The translations under genes and the position numbers were made by a program. 64,000 nt of DNA from contig OX463856.1 of NCBI GenBank assembly GCA_949825065.1, forward strand, positions 1,278,702 to 1,342,701. The letters run 5' to 3'. Below are positions 21,446-32,583 of the stretch, piece by piece. Under the pieces are notes generated by a model. It saw only the letters and a program-made list of their open reading frames with translations. It did no database searches and was not told where the DNA came from. Each line of letters begins with the position of its first letter. Position 1 is the first letter of the stretch. The DNA is from Odontocerum albicorne. Its lineage: Eukaryota > Arthropoda > Insecta > Trichoptera > Odontoceridae.

Positions 21446-22951
21446 GTATGTAATTTTTTTTTTCTTTATATTATTTGGTATTTGGATACCTACTCTGGTG
21501 AACCCCCAATTATTTGGTCCACCGGCCGCCACTGCACAGGAGAGAAGCCTTATGTATGCAAAGAGTGTGAATATTCATGTACTCGAGCAGGAGCTTTACA
21601 AAGACATTTGCACACCCACACAGGAGAGAAGCCTTATGTATGCAAAGAGTGTGAATATTCATGTACTCGAGCAGGAGCTTTACAAAGACATTTGCGCACC
21701 CACACAGGAGAGAAGCCTTATGTATGCAAAGAGTGTGAATATTCATGTACTCGAGCAGGAGCTTTACAAAGACATTTGCGCACCCACACAGGAGAGAAGC
21801 CTTATGTATGCAAAGAGTGTGAATATTCATGTACTCGAGCAGGAGCTTTACAAAGACATTTGCGCACCCACACAGGAGAGAAGCCTTATGTTTGCAAAGA
21901 GTGTGAATATTCATGTACTCGAGCAGGAGCTTTACAAAGACATTTGCGCACCCACACAGGAGAGAAGCCTTATGTATGCAAAGAGTGTGAATGTTCATGT
22001 ACTCGAGCAGGAGCTTTACAAAGACATTTGCGCACCCACACAGGAGAGAAGCCTTATGTATGCAAAGAGTGTGAATATTCATGTACTCGAGCAGGAGCTT
22101 TACAAAGACATTTGCGCACCCACACAGGAGAGAAGCCTTATGTATGCAAAGAGTGTGGATATTCATGTACTCGAGCAGGAGCTTTACAAAAACATTTGCG
22201 CACCCACACAGGAGAGAAGCCTTATGTATGCAAAGAGTGTGAATATTCATGTACTCGAGCAGGAGCTTTACAAAGACATTTGCGCATCCACACAGGAGAG
22301 AAGCCTTATGTATGCAAAGAGTGTGAATATTCATGTACTCGAGCAGGAGCTTTACACAGACATTTGCGCACCCACACAGGAGAGAAGCCTTATGTATGCA
22401 AAGAGTGTGAATATTCATGTACTCGAGCAGGAGCTTTACAAAGACATTTGCGCACCCACACAGGAGAGAAGCCTTATGTATGCAAAGAGTGTGAATATTC
22501 ATGTGCTCGAGCAGGAGCTTTACAAAGACATTTGCGCACCCACACAGGAGAGAAGCCTTATGTATGCAAAGAGTGTGAATATTCATGTACTCGAGCAGGA
22601 GCTTTACAAAGACATTTGCGCACCCACACAGGAGAGAAGCCTTATGTATGCAAAGAGTGTGAATATTCATGTACTCGAGCAGGAGCTTTACAAAGACATT
22701 TGCGCACCCACACAGGAGAGAAGCCTTATGTATGCAAAGAGTGTGAATATTCATGTACTCGAGCAGGAGCTTTACACAGACATTTGCGCACCCACACAGG
22801 AGAGAAGCCTTATGTATGCAAAGAGTGTGAATATTCATGTACTCGAGCAGGAGCTTTACAAAGACATTTGCGCACCCACACGCACAATGCATTTTCTTAT
22901 CCATATTCTTTAAATATATCTGTAATTCTAATTTATATTAAAGGAAAATGA
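21446..22951 (+). CDS. C2H2 zinc-finger array ORF, 16 near-identical fingers, 5' end not in frame
   Basis: The frame is open from 21,446 and contains no Met anywhere, so an upstream exon would be needed. A possible acceptor is cacag at 21535-21539, giving an exon that starts within the TGEKP linker. Sixteen 28-residue units (84 bp each) follow, each TGEKPYVCKEC + EYSCTRAGALQRHLRTH, with Cys2His2 ligands spaced C-X2-C-X12-H-X3-H and the canonical TGEKP linker. A Cys replaces the usual core Phe in every finger. Helix positions -1, 2, 3, 6 are R, G, A, R throughout; finger 8 has K at 6. Only about nine single-base changes occur in about 1,344 bp. A 23-residue tail without fingers follows. Expected role if expressed: sequence-specific nuclear DNA binding. 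Alternatively it is a coding exon expanded into a satellite. Confidence 0.6.
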   Translation, partial: VCNFFFLYIIWYLDTYSGEPPIIWSTGRHCTGEKPYVCKECEYSCTRAGALQRHLHTHTGEKPYVCKECEYSCTRAGALQRHLRTHTGEKPYVCKECEYSCTRAGALQRHLRTHTGEKPYVCKECEYSCTRAGALQRHLRTHTGEKPYVCKECEYSCTRAGALQRHLRTHTGEKPYVCKECECSCTRAGALQRHLRTHTGEKPYVCKECEYSCTRAGALQRHLRTHTGEKPYVCKECGYSCTRAGALQKHLRTHTGEKPYVCKECEYSCTRAGALQRHLRIHTGEKPYVCKECEYSCTRAGALHRHLRTHTGEKPYVCKECEYSCTRAGALQRHLRTHTGEKPYVCKECEYSCARAGALQRHLRTHTGEKPYVCKECEYSCTRAGALQRHLRTHTGEKPYVCKECEYSCTRAGALQRHLRTHTGEKPYVCKECEYSCTRAGALHRHLRTHTGEKPYVCKECEYSCTRAGALQRHLRTHTHNAFSYPYSLNISVILIYIKGK

Positions 22952-23224
22952 ACAAAATCAGCTCAACAGTGTATTTTCAAACAATTATATGATTTCGATG
23001 ATTTAATGTTGGATAAAAACTCCAGTCGGTCAATTTTTATTTCGTACGGCAATTGCCTTTCAATTTATCGGAATAAGTGTTACAGCCACATTGACGAGCG
23101 TAGCCGAGAGACACTATTATCTTCGGCTTCAGTTCGTCATTAAACGTATTGGCAACACTAATGTTCGGTGTGTGCGAGTACTGATATCAGACGAACTCTT
23201 TTACCAGACTGCTACCCTTTTTTT
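22952..23224. other. No gene recognised
   Basis: AT-rich DNA downstream of the zinc-finger array. No clear AATAAA lies within the first 100 bases after the stop. Confidence 0.4.
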
Positions 23225-23420
23225 CAGTACCGTCGGGAATCGAATTCGAACCCCCCAGGTGGAAGTTAAGAATCTTACCACTATACTGCGGAGGTCGGCG
23301 ATCCATTGAAATGAACAAGTAATGGCCGAGCCCAACAAATGCGTACATACAATCCTCAGGGGATTTGTATTTCGTTGTATATAGCATAACCTGATAGACT
23401 TACTGCCATATGACAATCTC
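23225..23420 (-). mobile_element. tRNA-derived SINE, minus strand
   Basis: On the minus strand, a tRNA-like head reads agtatagtggtaagattctt and then gttcgaattcgattcccgac, resembling Pol III A and B boxes. A remnant of the tail (catatgacaatctcttc on plus) lies at about 23,406. The tRNA fold is not intact, so this is a SINE relic and not a tRNA gene. Confidence 0.65.
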
Positions 23421-23489
23421 TTCGGCAGGATTTCTGAAGAGGGCCAATCAAGAATAGCAAGACACTCGTGAGTCTCAACTGTATCAGGA

Positions 23490-24480
23490 AGACACCTGGA
23501 GGATGACGATAAGGACTCGCTACGAGGGATTGCGTCGTGTTTGTTAGGCCTCTTAGCCGAGGATCTCGTTCACATCAATCATGACAATGTGTGAGAGAAT
23601 ATCGATCCTAGAGGTACACGCCCTACCGCAGAACTAACAGACATATGGATCCTAACCAATTTGGATCCTAACCAATTTAATCACAACTAATGTAACCAAT
23701 TAAAAATTATGACTGAAACGAGAATAAGCTTTAAACAAAGTTTTTATATGATAGTTCAAAGCATTTCATATGATAATACAAAGGAGATTGTTATTCATGT
23801 TTCATTTATCTATAGATGAATGTTAAGAAGTAACATTTGGATCGATGCGAATGTGCGTACCATACCGTATAAAGTACCAAGAGGACGACACAGGTGTGCC
23901 ACCAGATTCAGTATAGCGGCGTGGCCGGTGAGTTTGCTGGTGTGCAACGGTCACTCATTAAAAAAAACACAAATTCCACGGCACAGCTTCACTTTCCAAC
24001 TGAATTGAGGTTGGAATGGCGAGGGAATCCTCGACTACGAGGCCCAGCAACGACAAACAATAGAATAATCTTTGTAATATCAAATCCATTAACATTCTTT
24101 TTAAATAAAGCTCGTATAGTCTCCTAGCTATGCTAATTAAACGACAAGATACCAATTATTTGTTTGTCTTGTATTCAGTCAAGTGCTAAGCAATTTCAAA
24201 CAAAAAACACTCCAACCAACCAGACTATCAGATATTATCGTGTTTCAAAAATTCACTTTAAACCTTTAATTTCAAAATGCTGAGAAATTTGATGACTTGA
24301 GTGTTGAAAAAGATTTTTTTTTAATTTTAGCCGTATTCATTTCCTTTCTTTTTAATATTACGTATGATTATATAAAAAAAGGATTTGAAAATAGCACATA
24401 CATTTTCAAATTATTTTAATAGAATCGTTAAAATATTTGAAGTTTAATATGTAAGATGTTAAAGGTTAGTATGTAAAAGG
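23490..24480 (+). repeat. Compound dispersed repeat D1, copy 2
   Basis: Matches 3,780-4,797 at high identity, including the gggattgcgtcgtgtttgtt segment, one (not two) of the ggatcctaaccaattt sub-blocks and the ggcgtggccggtg segment. It leads into the longer 61-bp array. Confidence 0.85.
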
Positions 24481-25399
24481 CATGTTATATTATGTTGAAG
24501 CGTCAATCGGAACAGAACCGAAAGCCCCCAGGACTAAAAGACATGTTATATTATGTTGGGGCATCAATCGGAACCGAACCGGAAGTCCCCAGGACTAAAA
24601 GACATGTTATATTATGTTGGGGCATCAATCGGAACCGAACCGGAAGTCCCCAGGACTAAAAGACATGTTATATTATGTTGGGGCATCAATTGGAACCGAA
24701 CCGGAAGTCCCCAGGACTAAAAGACATGTTATATTATGTTGGGGCATCAATCGGAACCGAACCGGAAGTCCCCAGGACTAAAAGACATGTTATATTATGT
24801 TGGGGCATCAATCGGAACCGAACCGGAAGTCCCCAGGACTAAAAGACATGTTATATTATGTTGAGGCATCAAACGGAACCGAACCGTAAGCCCCCAGGAC
24901 TAAAAGACATGTTATATTATGTTGAGGCATCAAACGGAACCGAACCGAAAGCCCCCAGGACTAAAATACATGTTATTTTATGTTGAGGCATCAAACGGAA
25001 CCGAACCGGAAGCCCCCAGGACTAAAATACATGTTATATTATGTTGAGGCATCAATCGGAACCGAAACGGAAGCCCCCAGGACTAAAATACATGTTATAT
25101 TATGCTGAGGCATTAAACGGAACCGAACCGGAAGCCCCCAGGACTAAAATACATGTTATATTATGTTGCGGCATCAAACGGAACCGAAACGGAAGCCCCC
25201 AGGACTAAAATACATGTTATATTATGTTGGGGCATCAATCGGAACCGAACCGGAAGCCCTCAGGACTAAAATACATGTTATATTATGTTGGGGCATCAAT
25301 CGGAACCGAACCGGAAGCCCCCAGGACTAAAAGACATGTTATATTATGTTGAGGCATCAAACGGAACCGAACCGGAAGCCCCCAGGACTAAAATACATG
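24481..25399 (+). repeat. 61-bp satellite array, 15 units
   Basis: Units start at 24481 and every 61 bases to 25335, with a truncated start at 25396. Units 2-6 are almost identical to one another (ggggcatc and aagtcccc variants); later units resemble the 8-unit array at 4,798. This indicates local homogenisation. Confidence 0.95.
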
Positions 25400-25403
25400 T
25401 TAT

Positions 25404-26188
25404 AATGGTATACATAGACTACATCTAAGCCGAATGTGTTACTATCACATGTCGGAAGATCTACAAAGGTTTTCTTCATAGTTCGTCTTCTTTAGGTAAT
25501 TTTTTTTAACAAATTCAGTTTTTTTATCCACTTTGCACGGATTTCTCCTGTTACACAAAGATGTGGGGAAGTACATAATATAATGGCCGTAGTCACTACC
25601 TTCCTATCCTAACACTCAATTTATATTTATTGGGGTAAATGATGGGCTCGAATTAGAGCGCTCTAAAGGAGAGTTTGCTCTTTAAACGGCGCTACCTATA
25701 TAGGAGTATAATTTATTATTTTCATTATTATATTTCAGATTTTTTACAAGTGACTTTATTGATTTGCGTTGTTAATTTATGTTTCGTATCATAATTAATT
25801 GTGTTTTTTGTAACTCAGAGATATCATCCTTAGAAATAGTAAAATAAACAAATATTGAAATAATAGGAATATAACTAATTCAACAATAGTATATCAACTA
25901 TCAGGGTATGGATAAATAGGAATCATTTTAGAATTAATTATAATTTTAGTGATACTCGATATCAATATTGATTGACATTGCCAAGTCTACAACAATGGAT
26001 ACCTACGTCCATATTAAGTCTTGCTGTGAAGACAATAGGCCCCTTCCCATAAAAAGGATTTTTTCCTTTCGGGGAGAATGAATCGTCCATCAAATGTAAT
26101 AATCCTTTTAAAACGATATTGATGGAATTAGCGGGTTACTGGAAATCTATTTTAAATCGAGTGAAAATGATATATTAAGCAAATATAG
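25404..26188 (+). repeat. Dispersed block D2, copy 2, containing SINE family A copy 3
   Basis: Near-identical to 7,848-8,622, including about 430 bp beyond the SINE end (attaagcaaatatagtt marks the shared limit). It joins the satellite directly, as if the SINE had inserted into its last unit. Confidence 0.85.
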
Positions 26189-26440
26189 TTAAGCGAGTAT
26201 ATGGATAAGATTGTTATTCTATATGGATAAGAGTAGCGAATATATGGATAAGATTGTTATTATATATGGATAAGAGTAGCGAATATATGGATAAGATTGT
26301 TATTATATATATGGATAAGAATAGCGAATGTATGGATAACATTATTACTACGTATGGATAAGAGTCGTGAATATATGGATACGATTGCTACCATGAATGG
26401 ATAATAGTAGCGAATGTATGGATAACTATTTACATATATT
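26189..26440 (+). repeat. Imperfect tatggataag array
   Basis: Six to seven units of about 35-45 bp built on gcgaatatatggataagatt and attatatatggataagag, decaying to the right. Confidence 0.8.
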
Positions 26441-27896
26441 TTTTAATCCACGTTTGTAGAAGATACAAGTGATGTGAATTTATCATCATTCTCTGAGAGA
26501 AAGTCTATACATATTTCAAAAATTGATATTGAATTTAGTTATGTTATAGATTAGTGTGTTTTATGTTAGTCTCCTGGACTCGACAATGATTCTAAATTAA
26601 GTGGTGTACGAGAAAAGTTGACGAAATCGGTGGTAAGCAGAACTGATGGCGATAGAAAACAAGGGCGGTGTAGAAGCCGTTGTGCCGGTATCAGTGCAGG
26701 CGATCAGAAGCGGATGAGGGCGGGGATGCGTGACGCTGTAGCACGCGGGCGTGAATGCGAGAAGTTGGTATGCTGAGTGCAGTTATATGCCCCTGCATCT
26801 CCTGTTAATCTAACCGTTGGACTGACCTCGGAGGTATCATCAAGTAGAGCGCAAGAGTTATACTATAACATGTATACCATACATATATTAGCATCACGCT
26901 ATTTCTGTCGGGGTCGGAATAGAAAAGTGTTGGACTTTTATACCGCGACATCCACTTTTCAACTCCTTCTGATTGGTCATACAGTTCCTACAGTATTTAA
27001 GACTTTAAAAATCTTATTCGCTTAGCCTAACCATACTTTTATCGCCCTTTCTTTATAACGTCACCCACTTAACTTCTTCTTTTCGAGGTGCTATCTCTTA
27101 TTGGAAGTTGGTCAGTAACATCACTCTTTACATTCTAACCTGGAAAAACTCTATAGAACTGCGGCCTCCTCCGCTGTCTCGTTTGCCATTTATTTTTCCC
27201 TGGATGATCAGTTGCATTATAATGTATCTTGTGCCTCTCATTATGTGACGATTCTCGGTCTTTATATGTCCATAAGAGCAATAACTTCCACATTTGTAAC
27301 AGGGAATCTTGAGGATACGTCTGTAGATCAGATGGAAATGGTCTGTAGTATTGGAAGGTAACATGATACCAGGAAACTGAGATGTAAATTAGGCAATAGC
27401 AAAGGGAGCATGAGTTGTCGACTATTGGTCTCTAAAGACGTCACTAAAATGGTGACGCAATCTGTGGTCTGGTGATGTCACACAGACAGAAGTACGGAAA
27501 ATTCCACCAGTGAGCATCTTATCAATTCCTTATTCCGTCTCCTCAGGACAGAGTGGGTGAACAAGCTCACCACTCTCTGGTTCGTTAAAAAATATGCAAC
27601 AAAGACACAATTTTGTTTCTTATAGTAAACTGTTATTTATTATCATTTATAAAACACTCACCTGCCGAATTAGCGTTATCTGATGGACGCTTATCCTGGT
27701 TTTTTTTATACATAAAGTGAGCCCCAAGGTCAACTGTCTTATCAACAGGGTCCATAAACTATTAGATTTGAAATATAACATTGTACATGTCAGTCATAAG
27801 AGAATTTAAATATTACATTGTTATCTTTGGACACGCTCTCAACCCCTAGAGGTAAGTGGAGCCCGAGAAAAGCAGTTTCAGTTTATCTATCCGAAA
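26441..27896. other. No gene recognised; possible LINE tail
   Basis: At 26,870-27,010 a segment with ctgtcggggtcggaatag and catacagttcctacagt resembles the 3' flank of the LINE tails at 47,020 and 62,260 (minus orientation), but it is too decayed to translate. A GC-richer patch at 26,620-26,780 has no motif. The remainder is AT-rich. Confidence 0.4.
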
Positions 27897-28295
27897 CATA
27901 TGTTATCTAACCATATGTGCCCTATGCTCCTATATTCTCAATTCAAAATATGTTATCGAACCATATGTGCCCTATGCTCCTATATTCTCAATTCAAAATG
28001 TATGTTATCTAACCATATGTGCCCTATGCTCCTATATTCTCAATTCAAAATATGTTATCTAACCATATGTGTCCTATGCAATTCTCAATTCAAAATGTTA
28101 TCTAACCATACGAGTATGTGCCCTATGCAATTCTCAATTCAAAATATGTTATCTAACCATATGTGCCCTATGCTCCTATATTCTAAATTCAAAATATGTT
28201 ATCTAACCATATGTGCCCTATGCAATTCTCAATTCAAAATATGTTACCTAACCATATGTGCCCTATGCTTCTATATTCTCAATTCAAAATGTATG
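27897..28295 (+). repeat. 50-bp satellite array with 10-bp deletion variants
   Basis: Eight to nine units of tatgttatctaaccatatgt + gccctatgctcctatattct + caattcaaaa. Several units lack the ctcctatatt segment. The frame of 148 codons across it has no domain and simply mirrors the repeat. Confidence 0.92.
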
Positions 28296-28549
28296 AAGAT
28301 ATCTCTTTCATCAAAATGGGCACATAAAGGGTGGCATGTTATGTGATGAACGCTAATCATATTTTTTAATTCATAAAGTGAACCCCAGGGTCACCTTTCT
28401 TATCACCAGGATCCATAAACGATATGATCCAATATAATACATACATTGTCTTTAGAGATTTCTAAAACTAAATATTTTCTCGTCGCATAGATTTATTATT
28501 AGATACACTTCTAACCCTTGCAGATGAGTGAAACGCGAGAAAAGTACTT

Positions 28550-29137
28550 TCATTTCTTGAATATTCGAAAAGACTTTAGTTTCACTTTGTGGTGCCATGT
28601 TTTATGTAAAAAAGATATAAAAGAAATAAATAAAACACTTATTTTATATTTTTGTGTTCACCACTGGTTTATTTTGAGTTTACTACCGGTTTCGTACACC
28701 TCCCTCTGTCTTCATCGTCAGGTGAAGATAAACTAAATTGCTCTCAATATATTTCTTCTGAAGTATAAACAGTATAAGAGGAATGAGGTAGGGGAAGAGA
28801 AGTGGGGAGAGTTGTGATTCAATGGTAAATGGGGCGGGGAAAAAAATAATCTTACGGGCAGACCAGGGTCTGGATATCCAAGGGGGAGGGGGGGGATTTT
28901 AAATGGGAAACATATTTAGCAGAGGGCTATTATTAAAATTGGTTTGATTGTTTATAATATCTAGATTTAAAAAGTATAAAAATAAGTCAATATATATTGT
29001 GAGCAATTTAGTTTATCTTCACCTGACGATGAAGACGGAGGTCTTCGACACCGGTAGTAAACTCAAAATAAACCAGTGGTGAACACAAAAATATAAAATA
29101 AGTGTTTTATTATATTTCTTTTTTACATAAAGTACTT
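28550..29137. mobile_element. Foldback element FB-a with long inverted arms
   Basis: The arm at about 28,601-28,753 is the reverse complement of about 28,992-29,137, with a loop of about 240 bp containing a G-rich run at 28,885. The left arm is preceded by cgaaaagact..tttcactttgtggtgcca, also found before the related element at 51,922. Each arm holds an outward-facing CTGACGA...GAAAC-like core: minus strand 28689-28721, plus strand 29023-29051 (the latter with GACAC). Confidence 0.85.
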
Positions 29138-29555
29138 TCAGTTTATTTATGCGGAATATACTATATGTTATCTGACCACATTAACCATTTGCTCTTCACT
29201 CTTAAATGGAAAGAGATAAAAATATACTTTTTAACAAAATTAGTATATTAAGAATCCATACTTCCTTAATTCCTAAGGTACAGGACACGCTCCGTCCTTG
29301 GCATGCTTTAAGAAGCGACTGAAAAATCTCTTAATTTCTAGTCAGTAAAATAACGTGTTTCATTCCTGATTTTTCTTTTCCTTTCCTCTCCACCATCCCT
29401 TCCTTTCCTTTTGATTGATTATATCTCACTTTATATGAAAAAGAATGTTCGGGTGACGGTTCGTGGGCATGTGCTCACGTATATGTTTAAGGATTTCGTG
29501 GGGATGGATAGTCATTTGAGTGATTTATGCGACCACGTAACTTGCTTCATTTACT
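29138..29555. other. No gene recognised
   Basis: AT-rich, with no motif beyond composition. A 73-codon frame here ends in the LINE/SINE tail that follows and has no domain. Confidence 0.4.
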
Positions 29556-29640
29556 TTTGTCTGCTGGTTGGAAGAGATTGCCGCCTGGCAATAATCCCGC
29601 CAGATTGTATTTGCAATAAAAGTGTTAAATAAATAAATAC
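29556..29640 (+). mobile_element. LINE/SINE 3' tail with conserved hairpin
   Basis: gctggttggaagagattgcc + gcctggcaataatcccgcc is the tail found in several copies in this window. The hairpin ATTGCC-N4-GGCAAT lies near 29,575-29,592. It ends in a taaataaataaata microsatellite-like tail, typical of LINE-mobilised elements. Confidence 0.7.
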
Positions 29641-29930
29641 ATTTGCATTAGGGTCGACTGATGTAACTGACGTTCCGTCCCGTAAATACACCGTGAAATA
29701 CTGCATTGTGATTCATTGTACAAGTCATCTTCATAAAATGTTGAAGAATGTGTCATTATGCCATCTCTATGGTCTGCTCCCGCCTTCCGAGATAACAAGG
29801 CTTATAATGCCCAAATTCCTTAGGTATATTTGCACAAGTCACTTAATAAAATGTGTATTTTCCATCTTTATCCTCTACTCCCGGCATAACACTATGCGTA
29901 CGCCCGTCCTAAGGCAGATATACTACACTA
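29641..29930. other. No gene recognised
   Basis: A weak internal duplication (catctctatggtctgctccc / catctttatcctctactccc) about 110 bp apart; otherwise nothing. Confidence 0.4.
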
Positions 29931-30297
29931 CATCTTCTTCTTCTCCCTGGCTCCATCCCAGCTCACTGTCTGCGAAGACTGTTGGGGTCAGCTCTCCTCG
30001 TCCTCAGGTTGTATGCTCTTCTGTCTAGGACTACGTCCCCCAGGCCGTGCCTCTGCATCAGGTTACCTTTTTGCAGCACCTATGCATTATTTGGTCTTCC
30101 TCTGGTTGTTATTCGAGGAAGACCATGGAGATTGCCTGGTTCACAATGTGATCGGGTGCTCTGGGTCCAACGTGCCCATACCATCTCAATCGCCTCTCCT
30201 CCATCTTGCTGTTGATGTCTGTAACATCTAGCCTTCCACGAACGCGTGAGCTTTTTATTTTGTCTCTTAGGGACAAACCAGCTGACCATCTTAGCTA
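29931..30297 (-). mobile_element. LINE C-terminal fragment, copy 1 (minus)
   Basis: The reverse complement is nearly identical to 62,740-63,095. There the protein reads KMEERRLRWYGHVGRRAPAH, then a GRPKNSW stretch and RAYNLRTRRADPNSL: the 'RLRWYGHV..R......GRP...W' C-terminus of RTE/craft-like LINE ORFs. This copy has substitutions and a stop after the GRPN motif. Both ends coincide with those of the plus copy, so it is a 5'-truncated insertion. Confidence 0.82.
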
Positions 30298-30625
30298 TAG
30301 TACACTACATCTAAAGCCGAATGTGTTACTATCATATATCGGCAAATATACAAAGATTTCTCAGTAGTTCGTCTTCCCTTGGTTAGTTATCTGCGGTTTT
30401 CTTACCAAATATGGTTTTCTTAACGTATGCCGATGCGGTGAGGTCCCTAATCTAATAGCCGAAGACACCACCTTCCTTTCCTTACACACAACTCAAATAT
30501 ATTAATTTTTAACATGTCAATAATATTGGGTTCGAATTCTGAATCATAGCGCTCTTGAGTCGAGTCCAGTCTCTAAATGGCGCCATATAAATTTTCCTTT
30601 GAATTATGAATATTAAATAATACGA
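30298..30625 (+). mobile_element. SINE family A, copy 4
   Basis: Near full length: tacactacatctaaagccga head, ttagttatctgcggttttct, tgccgatgcggtgagg, cctttccttacacacaact, gggttcgaattctgaatc (B-box-like), aaatggcgccatataaa. The left end abuts the LINE tail. Confidence 0.8.
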
Positions 30626-31084
30626 AATCCCTCATATTGTAGATCATCATCCCGATGGATCGTTCTGTGATGGATTCAAAAGCAAGATGTCACGCATGTT
30701 ACTGTGTGTATGTATGTGGTCATAGCTTATTTTAGACCTGGAAATATCGTGACCGGAAAGAGGGCATTACGAATCTGAACGTACTCGTAGATAATGTTAT
30801 CAAGCTGTCTTCTTGTTCCAGAATTGTGGTGAATTGATCTGGATAAGGCGTAACCGTCGCAATGATTCATTTTGCACATTGCAAGATGACCTGGCAAATG
30901 GTGTCCGCATGATGTGGCATAGCAGATAGGATAGGACGTGATGTAATGGCGTTTCCTGATGAGGCAGAGATACGAGGAGTGGAAGAAGGGGCGAGAGCGG
31001 CGGGGAGTGCAGATAAGGCAAGCGACAGTAGTTGCTGCTAACCTGTCAACATCGGAATTTAGCTTCAAATGAATATCTCTAACA
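30626..31084. other. No gene recognised
   Basis: A 130-codon minus frame (30,727-31,119) has no recognisable domain. Its Cys and His residues do not form a known motif. Confidence 0.4.
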
Positions 31085-31320
31085 GTTGACCTCTGTGGTC
31101 TGGTTGGTAAGACGCCCATCTTCTAGCCCGGGGGTTACGGATTCGATTCCCGTTAGATCTTAGATTATATTAAAAAGGATTTCAGTTTGGTTTTCAATTA
31201 AGGCCTCTAGAAATCTTTCTAGTCGGATGGAAGTAATTTCCACGTGGCAAAACGCCCGCCATGTTGTACTGTATACTACGAAAGTGTAATATGATACAAT
31301 AAAGTCTCTTTTTGTTTTGT
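31085..31320 (+). mobile_element. tRNA-derived SINE (family B)
   Basis: tRNA-like head with A-box-like gtctggttggtaagacg and B-box-like ggattcgattcccgt (31,138-31,153). A ggatttcagtttggtt body and the family tail gtcggatggaagtaatttcc + acgtggcaaaacgcccgcc follow, then gtactgtatactacg. The order is the same in the copies at 46,322 and 61,795. Confidence 0.78.
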
Positions 31321-31854
31321 ATAATAATACACTTGTATAGTGCTGTACACAATACAACTTTGCAGGCTTATTTTCATGTGGTTTTATTCCGACTGTTAAA
31401 AAAATGTTAAGGAAAAAAGGACAAGGGCCATTTTTTAGTCACTCCATGTTGCATGGTGAGATGTGGACATCCACACTACTGTTGGGTTTCTCTCTTAATC
31501 CCCACGTATATAATTCACATCATCCAGACCCAATCCGTCTATAATTGAATCAAAAGATAAGATTATAGAATTAGCTCTTTTAGGAAAATTCAGAATTGAC
31601 AGATGAATTCAGCGAGGACTAGTTTTCGTTTGATTGGCATTCTGCCACTTAACAAATATTTGTATGTAATTTTTTTAGGCAGATTTCTATAGAAATACTC
31701 CATATGCAGATGATCTCATGTCGCGAATTCTGTAAAATATCGATGCTAGATAATTTTTGATACAGCGCTCATTACGATAAACTCACGGCAGCCGAAAAAT
31801 TTATTCGATATTCCGTGCGGCAGTTTAATTTTCGAGGGCATCCCGTATTCGTTT
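31321..31854. other. No gene recognised
   Basis: AT-rich, no motif. Confidence 0.4.
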
Positions 31855-32583
31855 ACATTTATGTACACATCAATCGTGGGTGTCTTTCTTCTTCATCTAA
31901 CTCAACACATTTATGTACACATCAATCGTGGGTGTCTTTCTTCTTCATCTAACTCAACACATTTATGTACACATCAATCGTGGGTGTCTTTCTTCTTCAT
32001 CTAACTCAACACATTTATGTACACATCAATCGTGGGTGTCTTTCTTCTTCATCTAACTCAACACATTTATGTACACATCAATCGTGGGTGTCTTTCTTCT
32101 TCATCTAACTCAACACATTTATGTACACATCAATCGTGGGTGTATTTATTCTTCATCTAACTCAATACATTTATGTACACATCAATCGTGGGTGTCTTTC
32201 TTCTTCATCTAACTCAACACATTTATGTACACATCAATCGTGGGTGTATTTATTCTTCATCTAACTCAATACATTTATGTACACATCAATCGTGGGTGTC
32301 TTTCTTCTTCATCTAACTCAACACATTTATGTACACGTCAATCGTGGGTGTCTTTCTTCTTCATCTAACTCAACACATTTATGTACACATCAATCGTGGG
32401 TGTCTTTCTTCTTCATCTAACTCAACACATTTATGTACACATCAATCGTGGGTGTTTTTCTTCTTCATCTAACTCAACACATTTATGTATACATCAATCG
32501 TGGGTGTCTTTCTTCTTCATCTAACTCAACACATTTATGTACACATCAATCGTGGGTGTTCTTCTTCATCGAACTCAACACAT
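31855..32583 (+). repeat. 52-bp satellite array, about 14 units
   Basis: Units acatttatgtacacatcaat + cgtgggtgtctttcttcttc + atctaactcaac repeat every 52 bases with very few changes; two units share a tgtatttattcttc variant in alternation, which suggests a two-unit duplication. The right edge passes into LINE-tail sequence. Confidence 0.95.

Noticed and set aside
21498..22913. Two more long frames over the zinc-finger array (471 codons plus, 464 codons minus)
   Set aside because: They arise because an 84-bp unit (28 codons) without stops in a frame stays open when repeated; only the frame with Cys2His2 spacing and TGEKP linkers is meaningful.
27900..28346. 148-codon frame rich in Cys, Met and His
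   Set aside because: Coincides with a 50-bp satellite; unit-length variants would shift the frame in any real protein.
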